The translations under genes were made by a program, and so were the position numbers. From assembly GCF_000993825.1 (NCBI RefSeq), contig NZ_CP011114.1:2480001-2544000 (forward strand): a stretch of DNA of 64,000 nucleotides. The letters run 5' to 3'. Each line of letters starts with the position of its first letter. Within the stretch, counting starts at the first letter, position 1. This document shows, piece by piece, positions 59,301 to 64,000 of the stretch. The DNA is from Paenibacillus durus ATCC 35681. GTDB lineage: Bacteria; Bacillota; Bacilli; Paenibacillales; Paenibacillaceae. The notes under the pieces were generated by a model that was given only the letters and a program-made list of their open reading frames with translations, did no database searches and was not told the origin of the DNA.

Positions 59301-59588
59301 CCTGAACTGCTCCGGCGAGAAGGGGCCGAACGATTGGACGGGGGGCTGGGCCAGTTCAATTGTCGTCCGAAGCGCGGCGTGACGCCCGGCCAATTCCTCC
59401 ACGGCCGCCCGCATCGCTTCCGCGTTCAGCCTGCCCGTCAGCCGCTTGGCCGATACTTTGTTCCACAGGGCGCCATCCGGCGTCAGCTGGTCCAGATACA
59501 GAATGCGTTCCTGCTGATAGGACAGCGGGTAATCCCGCCGTTCCTCCCTGTGTTCAATCGCTGGATACTTTCTTTTACCTTGTCTCAT
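56385..59588 (-). CDS. NRPS module C-A-T (upstream module)
   Basis: One elongation module of 1067 aa. The C domain (about 10-440) again has HHIVSDA. A domain (about 480-965): YTSGSTGKPKGV, VYGPTETAIY, GELCLSG and NKSGK. The pocket reads D-V-S-N-F-A-V-I-Y-K, which I cannot match to a known amino acid; it retains the Asp that binds the alpha-amino group. The T domain (about 1000-1060) has DLGGNSLLTIR. ATG at 59588 overlaps the stop of the acyl-CoA dehydrogenase gene (ATGA), with GGAGGG 8 nt upstream, so translation is coupled. The two modules are separate polypeptides that presumably act in series, with docking not visible in sequence. Confidence 0.92.
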   Translation of the reverse strand: MRQGKRKYPAIEHREERRDYPLSYQQERILYLDQLTPDGALWNKVSAKRLTGRLNAEAMRAAVEELAGRHAALRTTIELAQPPVQSFGPFSPEQFRLVDLSQGDPGSREQALAEWFSKECREPIAIREGDPLFQAILVQYGADEALLVLKLHHIVSDATTFQLLWRDLKTLYNRRTGAEAGELPQLGIAYGDYALWQKETFEEERTLEQEAYWLEQFKGELPVLDLPADFSPPPGISFRGGFEKLELPDELIGRLKAQCLNKRVILFSALLSAYYVLLHKCSRQDDVVVGTVFAGRHYSQELSRAAGFFVNTVAIRAEVDGELAWEDLVKTVHGKVDEAYYMQDYPFERLVRKLNPDRQHNRNPLFRAMFNMVTEAKEEGGFADLKETWQEAESDATQADLLFDIRQREGETAVWAEYNSDRFRPETVRRLLKMYANLLEDIAERPDARVKELRPTDAAEREKLVKEFNDTRAAYPPNKCIHELFEEQASRTPDRTALVFLEDTMTYEELNRQANRLARYLRDKDIAAGSVVGIMSERSFEMVISILAVLKAGAAYVPVDPQISAERRRYMLEDSNARLLLVHPAPDGADSGPVPVVSIQEALASASSADHLEPVSHTEDLIYIMYTSGSTGKPKGVMVEHGSVLNTLFYMQQTFPVHSNDAHLLKTHFAFDVSVSELFGWFFEGGKLVILEPGAEKEPVKIVKAITEHGVTHANFSPSFLQAFLEDLKARGIRELASLRYAFAAGEALKPHVVRSFHEQVSGTELVNVYGPTETAIYATCHRLRQDTPEEQVPIGAPLANVQAYVLDRYSQLLPIGLIGELCLSGPSLARGYANLPELTAEKFAPNPYRPGERLYRTGDLVRRRDNGTLDYIGRIDQQVKIRGFRIEPGEIEETLASHPSILSAAVIAREDEPGRQMLVAYCVVHPDTEIPDEEWKRHLAEWLPSYMIPSAFIQLETMPLNKSGKVDRSALPAPGLNHDSKNESDQPISEVERKLIGITESILNISGINPNDNFFDLGGNSLLTIRFITEIEQTFGISLSLMDFIDLPVLAKLAKTVESLLPVGAS
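58108..59584 (-). repeat. Condensation-domain duplication, copy 2
   Basis: Near-identical partner of copy 1 (54846-56322) at a constant offset of 3262 nt. The adjoining A and T domains of the two genes are unlike each other, so the similarity is limited to the C domain and the following linker. Confidence 0.9.
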
Positions 59589-60775
59589 AGCTTCTGCCCT
59601 CCTACCGGATTAAATGAAGACTTTGCTCTGCGCTTGATCAGCTCATCGGCAATGATTAGCCGCTGAATTTCCGAAGTCCCGTCACCGATTTCCGTCAGCT
59701 TGGCGTCCCGAAACAACCGTTCCAGAGGCAATTCACGCGAATAGCCGTAACCCCCGAAAATCTGAACGGCATCCTTAGTGATTCGCGTCGCGGTTTCCGA
59801 AGCGAACAGCTTAGCCTCCGACGCTTCCTTGGCGAAGGGCTTGCCGCTATCCTTCAGGTGCACGGCTCTTTCCAGCAGCAGCCGGGACGCGTTCAGATTC
59901 ACTTCCATATCCGCAAGCATATTTTTAATCGTCTGAAACTGGTATAGGTATTGATCGAACTGCTTGCGCTGCTTCACATATTGCAGACAATGCCGCTGCG
60001 CTTCCTCGGCGATTCCGACGGCGATTGCAGCCATGCCCATGCGGGCGCTTGCCAGCGTTTCATGCAGAACTTCCAAGCCAAAGTTCTTGCGTCCAACGAC
60101 ATTTTCCTTCGGAACGATCACATCCTGGAAGATGAGTTCACCCATATCGGCGCCTCTCATCCCGAGCTTGCGTTCCTTCTTGGAGGAAGTTGAGATGCCT
60201 TCCATACCTTTTTCCAGAATAAAAACGGTAAGACCGAGCATTTTTTTATCCGGTGCCGTGCTCGCCGCCACAAGATAAATATCCGCTACATTCGCATTGG
60301 TGATAAAGGTCTTAGACCCGTTCAACACGTAATGGTCGTCGTGCTCCACGGCCCTTGTCCGCATGGAAGCCATATCCGAGCCGCTGTCCGGTTCGGTCAG
60401 TGCAAAAGCGCCGATCGCTTCTCCCGTAGCCAGCCGGCTGAGGTGTGCGGCCTTTTGCAAGGGGGACCCGAAGGCATGAATCGGATGGCCGGTCAGGCAG
60501 GTATGGGCCACAACCGTCATCGCCGTTGACGCGCAAGCGGCGGCAAGCTGACGGACGAAGGAGATGTAAGAGGCAAAACTCTGGTCCAATCCTTCGTATT
60601 CTTCGGGATAAGGTATCCCAAGCAGGCCGAGCCTTCCCATTTCTTTCATATTGCTCATTGGAAACGTCTCCTGCTCGTCGATCTCCCCCGCCGCCGGCTC
60701 CACATAGGTCTTGATAAAGTTCGACGCCGTTTCTTCCATAATCTGCTGCATTTCGTTAACCGTCATTGCTTTCAC
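59585..60775 (-). CDS. Acyl-CoA dehydrogenase family flavoprotein
   Basis: FAD enzyme of 396 aa. N-terminal helical domain, then AFALTEPDSGSDMASMRT and KTFITNANVADIYLVAA (FAD/substrate contacts), and C-terminal GGYGYSRELPLERLFRDAKLTEIGDGTSEIQRLIIADEL. The usual catalytic Glu of the IYEGT block is Asp here (IGDGT), so the base may differ. In this operon, upstream of the NRPS modules, it may oxidise an aminoacyl or acyl unit on a carrier protein or CoA. It overlaps both neighbours (GTG/TGA at the AsnB stop; ATGA with the NRPS start). The ATG at 60766 with GGAG upstream is an alternative start. Confidence 0.88.
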   Translation of the reverse strand: MKAMTVNEMQQIMEETASNFIKTYVEPAAGEIDEQETFPMSNMKEMGRLGLLGIPYPEEYEGLDQSFASYISFVRQLAAACASTAMTVVAHTCLTGHPIHAFGSPLQKAAHLSRLATGEAIGAFALTEPDSGSDMASMRTRAVEHDDHYVLNGSKTFITNANVADIYLVAASTAPDKKMLGLTVFILEKGMEGISTSSKKERKLGMRGADMGELIFQDVIVPKENVVGRKNFGLEVLHETLASARMGMAAIAVGIAEEAQRHCLQYVKQRKQFDQYLYQFQTIKNMLADMEVNLNASRLLLERAVHLKDSGKPFAKEASEAKLFASETATRITKDAVQIFGGYGYSRELPLERLFRDAKLTEIGDGTSEIQRLIIADELIKRRAKSSFNPVGGQKL

Positions 60776-62544
60776 ACTCCAAACGTTTTATGCCATAATT
60801 CGAGAGCGATCAAGGCATGCGATGTGCGGAAGACGGCCAAATTGTCCAGCCCCGCGTAATCGCCCCGTTTATTCAAAAAATCGATCGTTTTTCTCTTATC
60901 GAAATAGGCTGAAATTTTGGAATTGCCGGAACGGATCAGGTCGGAGGCCAGCTGCCTCTGAGCGATAACCGATTTGGGATCAACCGGGAAGGGAAAAGGC
61001 TTCTTCTTCCGGTCGGTTATGGCGCTGGGAAGAATAGACTTTCCGATTTCTTTCAGAAACCATTTTTCGCTGCCATCCTTCAACTTGTATTGCGACGGAA
61101 GGTTTATCACGCGCTCCACGATACGGTAATCCAGAAAAGGCACCCGAACTTCCACACCCGAGGCCATGCTCGTCTTGTCCTGCCGTTCCAGCATCTCAAG
61201 CAAATAATATTTCATGAATAAATATAAAATACGGTTGAGCGGGTCCCGGGACGGAAACTGTCTTAACGAATCCCGGAGCGATGACTCCACCTTGTCCCGG
61301 AATCCGGTCCGCTCCCCTACGGCCTGGTCAAGCAGTCCGGATACTTCCCGGTAATAGGGAGCCCACGGGAACTGGGAGACCTGCCCGGAAGGATCGCCGT
61401 TCAGGAAGAAGAAGTATCCGCCGAACAGTTCGTCGGCCCCTTCACCCGAAATGACGACCGACACCTCTTTTTTAATTTCCCGATACAGCAAATACAAGGA
61501 CGGCGTCGTCAATTCAACGGGCTTTTCCATATGCCAGGTGACCTTCTCCATCATGTCCCTGTAATCTTCCGTCCGGAAGATAAATTCCCTATGATCCGTC
61601 CCAAGGTGCTCTGCCATGAGTCTCGCATAGGCCGTGTCGGAATTAGAGGCGCTCACGTCTCGGTTGTCCCCGTATTCCATCGAGAACGTGCGCAATCGGG
61701 AATCAGACCCGCCGCTTACCGCGAGCGCCGTCAGCAGACTTGAATCCAGCCCCCCGCTGAGCAGAGAGCCGAACGGAATATCGCTCATGCGTCTTTTCCA
61801 CACGGAGTCGGTGAGCAGCGACAGCGTCTCATCCTTCCAGGCATCAAGCGACCTTTCTCCCCCTGCGTCCGCCTTCATACTCCAGTACCGGGCCGCTGTC
61901 AGCTTCGTTCCCTGCACGCTGAGCGTATAACCCGGGGGCAGAGAGTGAATATTTTTGAACATGGTTTGCCCTTCGAGCAGAACGGTGCAGAACAAGTACT
62001 CGGGAACCGCGCCTTCCCGCACCTCCGCCGTAACCGAGGGATGGGACAGAATCGCCTTGATTTCGGAAGCGAAAATAAAACTATGTCCGACCATCGTATA
62101 ATACAATGGCTTTACTCCAAGCCGGTCCCTTGCCATGAACAGCGTTTCGTTTCGTTCGTCCCACAGCGCAAAGGAGAACATGCCGTTAAATTTAAGCACG
62201 CAGTCCGGGCCGTATTCCTCATAGGCGTGAACAACAACCTCCGTATCGCAGTTGGTGCGAAAGGTATGGCCTTGCTGGATCAGCTCGCGCCGCAGCTCCG
62301 GAAAATTAAATATCTCGCCGTTATAGGTCAGCCAGATGCTCCCGTCTTCATTCGTCATCGGCTGCCCGCCGTGCGCCAGGTCGATAATCGACAGCCGCGT
62401 ATGGCCGAGACCGATTCGATTGCCGATATGCACCCCTTCCCCATCCGGTCCCCGGTGGCGAAGCAGACCAATCATGTTCCGCAGCTCCGCTTCGAGGACT
62501 TGGTGTTCCGCGTCCGTGTTAACAATGCCGCATATTCCGCACAT
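60772..62544 (-). CDS. Asparagine synthase-like glutamine amidotransferase
   Basis: Class-II glutamine amidotransferase fused to an ATP-dependent synthetase, 590 aa. The Met is followed by the nucleophile Cys2 (MCGICGIVNTD), then the glutaminase motifs LRHRGPDGEG and LTYNGEIFNFPELR. The synthetase half has the PP-loop SGGLDSSLL and SGEGADELFGGY. It could make an amide from a carboxylic acid, most simply asparagine, but in this operon it may amidate a beta-amino acid such as the beta-glutamate predicted from the aminomutase next door, or a peptide carboxylate. GGGGAGGAAG precedes the ATG; the aminomutase stop is 28 nt upstream. Confidence 0.9.
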   Translation of the reverse strand: MCGICGIVNTDAEHQVLEAELRNMIGLLRHRGPDGEGVHIGNRIGLGHTRLSIIDLAHGGQPMTNEDGSIWLTYNGEIFNFPELRRELIQQGHTFRTNCDTEVVVHAYEEYGPDCVLKFNGMFSFALWDERNETLFMARDRLGVKPLYYTMVGHSFIFASEIKAILSHPSVTAEVREGAVPEYLFCTVLLEGQTMFKNIHSLPPGYTLSVQGTKLTAARYWSMKADAGGERSLDAWKDETLSLLTDSVWKRRMSDIPFGSLLSGGLDSSLLTALAVSGGSDSRLRTFSMEYGDNRDVSASNSDTAYARLMAEHLGTDHREFIFRTEDYRDMMEKVTWHMEKPVELTTPSLYLLYREIKKEVSVVISGEGADELFGGYFFFLNGDPSGQVSQFPWAPYYREVSGLLDQAVGERTGFRDKVESSLRDSLRQFPSRDPLNRILYLFMKYYLLEMLERQDKTSMASGVEVRVPFLDYRIVERVINLPSQYKLKDGSEKWFLKEIGKSILPSAITDRKKKPFPFPVDPKSVIAQRQLASDLIRSGNSKISAYFDKRKTIDFLNKRGDYAGLDNLAVFRTSHALIALELWHKTFGV

Positions 62545-62571
62545 ACTTCCTCCCCGCGCCTCGACAGGCGA

Positions 62572-63990
62572 TTAGAAATAATACCAGATGGTCTTGTAAT
62601 CCCGGATATCCTCGCCCAGCGCTTCAAGCTTTGCCAAATAATTGCCGATAGGCTCATCCTTGAACAAAAAGGTGTTAACCGGAGCCATGTACTTCTCCCA
62701 TGGATAAAATTCATAGATTCGGCTCCCGTCCTTGTGGATCATAACGATATCGTGATCCTGCCAGGCGTTCAGATCGTTTTTGCCCAGTGTAGGCACGTTG
62801 AATACCGGCTTGTCCGTCCTTACCGTCCCAGGGAGCAGGCGCGCCTCTTCCTTCTGCTCTTGAAGCAGCCGGGCAACGGGAACTTTAAAATTCGCCGTCT
62901 CTTCCTTGCCTTTCAGGTTAAATAAGTAATAGGGAGTGACGCCGATAGACCGAAGCTGCTCCCTTAGAAAGCTCGTCTCAAACTTCCGGCTGTTGTAAAG
63001 CGTGAATACCTGCTGATTGTAGATGTCGATTCCGGCTCTCTTCAGTTTAAGCGCGGCCTCCGCCGTTTCTTCGGATATCTCGTAGGCATGCTGAAAATGA
63101 GTCATCATCGTTATCGTTTTAAAGGGCGGCTTATGATAGGCGCATAGAATGCGCAGCAGCTCCTCGTCAAATCGCATGGGCATCGTCACCAGCGTTCGGG
63201 TCCCGATCCGGATTCGCCGGATATGCTCGATCTCGTACAAATTTCGGATGACATATTCCAGCATTTCGTTGTTAACGGTAAGCGGGTCGCCGCCCGTAAT
63301 CAGCACTTCGCTGATCGAGGGATTGGACCGGAACCAGTCGAATGCTTTCTCCAAGTCCTGAAAAGCAGGCTGCGCCTCGTCTTCTTCCTCACCCTCAAGC
63401 TCCCAATTCCGCTGACAGTACACGCAGATTTGGGGACACCACAAATAGGGCTTGACGATCGCGATCATCGCGTACCTTCGGGTTACGGATTGTTCAGGAG
63501 ACGTATCCCGCTCATGCATGAAATCCAGCGATTCCCTTCCGCCGGAACAAGCCTTGAGATAAGCATCAAGGTAAATCCGGTTCGGTATGACTTGCGCCCG
63601 CAAGCTGCGGTCCCGGCCGGACAAGGACGATTCCATGTCCATCAAGGACAAATAATAGGGCGTTATCCCGAACGGCAGCCGGTGCTGCGTTGTTACCCGA
63701 ATCATCTCCTGCTCTTCATCCGTCAAGGAGATAATTTCGGCAATATCCTCCAAGCGTTGAAACCGGTGCCGCAGATGCCACTTGTAATCGGACCAATCGC
63801 TTTCTTCCGCACCCAAATACCGCAGAATTCGCGCGCGCATCGCGTCTCTGCCCTGTTTCACCGCCGGGTGCAGCCCTGTCATATATTCGTTTTTGCGGAT
63901 AAACTCCTCATATTGATTCGCCTTCCCGTCCAGATGGACCGACCTCGCCTCCGCCGCTTCCCGGCCTTCCAGATGGACGAATTCGGGCAC
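62572..63990 (-). CDS. KamA-family radical SAM 2,3-aminomutase, glutamate type (5' end may be off-window)
   Basis: Radical SAM, PLP-dependent aminomutase. The cluster motif is CPQICVYC (CX3CX2C, about residue 199), with VLITGGDPLTVNN and the C-terminal PLP region NVPTLGK. In lysine 2,3-aminomutase two Asp residues (293 and 330 in the Clostridium enzyme) bind the lysine side chain; here the aligned residues are Lys (in YYLFNLKGKEE) and Asn (in PVFNVPTLG). Lys and Asn at these positions are the published signature of glutamate 2,3-aminomutase, so beta-glutamate is the predicted product. The frame is open to the window edge; the GTG at 63990 is only one possible start. First seen gene of the NRPS operon. 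Confidence 0.88.
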   Translation of the reverse strand: MPEFVHLEGREAAEARSVHLDGKANQYEEFIRKNEYMTGLHPAVKQGRDAMRARILRYLGAEESDWSDYKWHLRHRFQRLEDIAEIISLTDEEQEMIRVTTQHRLPFGITPYYLSLMDMESSLSGRDRSLRAQVIPNRIYLDAYLKACSGGRESLDFMHERDTSPEQSVTRRYAMIAIVKPYLWCPQICVYCQRNWELEGEEEDEAQPAFQDLEKAFDWFRSNPSISEVLITGGDPLTVNNEMLEYVIRNLYEIEHIRRIRIGTRTLVTMPMRFDEELLRILCAYHKPPFKTITMMTHFQHAYEISEETAEAALKLKRAGIDIYNQQVFTLYNSRKFETSFLREQLRSIGVTPYYLFNLKGKEETANFKVPVARLLQEQKEEARLLPGTVRTDKPVFNVPTLGKNDLNAWQDHDIVMIHKDGSRIYEFYPWEKYMAPVNTFLFKDEPIGNYLAKLEALGEDIRDYKTIWYYF

Positions 63991-64000
63991 CTCCCGCTTA

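Noticed and set aside
62572..63990. Calling the aminomutase lysine 2,3-aminomutase (beta-lysine)
   Set aside because: Both lysine-binding Asp residues are replaced (by Lys and Asn), the pattern of glutamate 2,3-aminomutase.

Overview
The window is chromosomal DNA from a spore-forming, moderately GC-rich Firmicute, most likely a Paenibacillus. The evidence is a CotE spore-coat gene, a YpdA-type bacillithiol disulfide reductase, AGGAGG-type ribosome binding sites, TTGACA/TATAAT promoters, and several gene families common in Paenibacillaceae. No rRNA, tRNA or CRISPR array was recognised. Species cannot be fixed from the sequence.

Layout. 0-16.7 kb is ordinary chromosome: a phage-type amidoligase next to cotE, an aromatic-acid exporter-like protein, an SsuABC/TauABC-type ABC importer, an RsgA GTPase, a HAD phosphatase, an MFS exporter with a divergent XRE regulator, and an ArsR-DUF2087 regulator divergent from ypdA. 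At 17.2-21.4 kb is a BmrC/BmrD-type heterodimeric multidrug exporter behind a 34-codon leader ORF and an intrinsic terminator, which looks like ribosome-mediated attenuation. At 21.5-25.1 kb an IS1182-family element carries an IS3 (IS150-group) element inserted into its right terminal repeat. At 25.1-35.3 kb are a YcaQ-type DNA glycosylase, a solitary HEPN-motif protein, a CobW GTPase, MoaB, an ArsR-controlled ABC-2 exporter operon and a CopB-type P1B-ATPase.

Two regions stand out. (1) 35.4-43.8 kb, minus strand: a NifX/NafY-like cofactor-binding protein, an O-acetylhomoserine sulfhydrylase and nitrogenase-like D and K subunits form one operon behind a perfect TGTGA-N6-TCACA (Fnr-type) box. 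Beside it is a two-gene pyruvate:ferredoxin oxidoreductase. No nifH, nifB, nifE or nifN lies in the window. The sulfhydrylase links the operon to sulfur assimilation and recalls the methylthio-alkane reductase (Mar) systems rather than N2 fixation. (2) 47.5-64.0 kb, minus strand: a single long operon running off the right edge encodes a non-ribosomal peptide pathway. It contains a KamA-family aminomutase whose substrate-pocket residues match glutamate (not lysine) 2,3-aminomutase, an asparagine-synthetase-like amidotransferase, an acyl-CoA dehydrogenase, two C-A-T NRPS modules with nearly identical condensation domains, a free thioesterase, a MATE exporter, and a complete 2-hydroxyacyl-CoA dehydratase system (two subunits plus the ATP-dependent activator). 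This combination of beta-amino-acid supply and radical dehydratase chemistry is the best candidate here for an undescribed pathway.

Between the two lies an NAD-salvage cluster (pncB, pncA, and a Nudix/winged-helix protein that may be an NrtR-type regulator). Several of the unusual enzymes (pyruvate:ferredoxin oxidoreductase, nitrogenase-like DK, hydroxyacyl-CoA dehydratase, radical-SAM aminomutase) carry oxygen-sensitive iron-sulfur clusters, so much of the right half of the window probably works under low oxygen.
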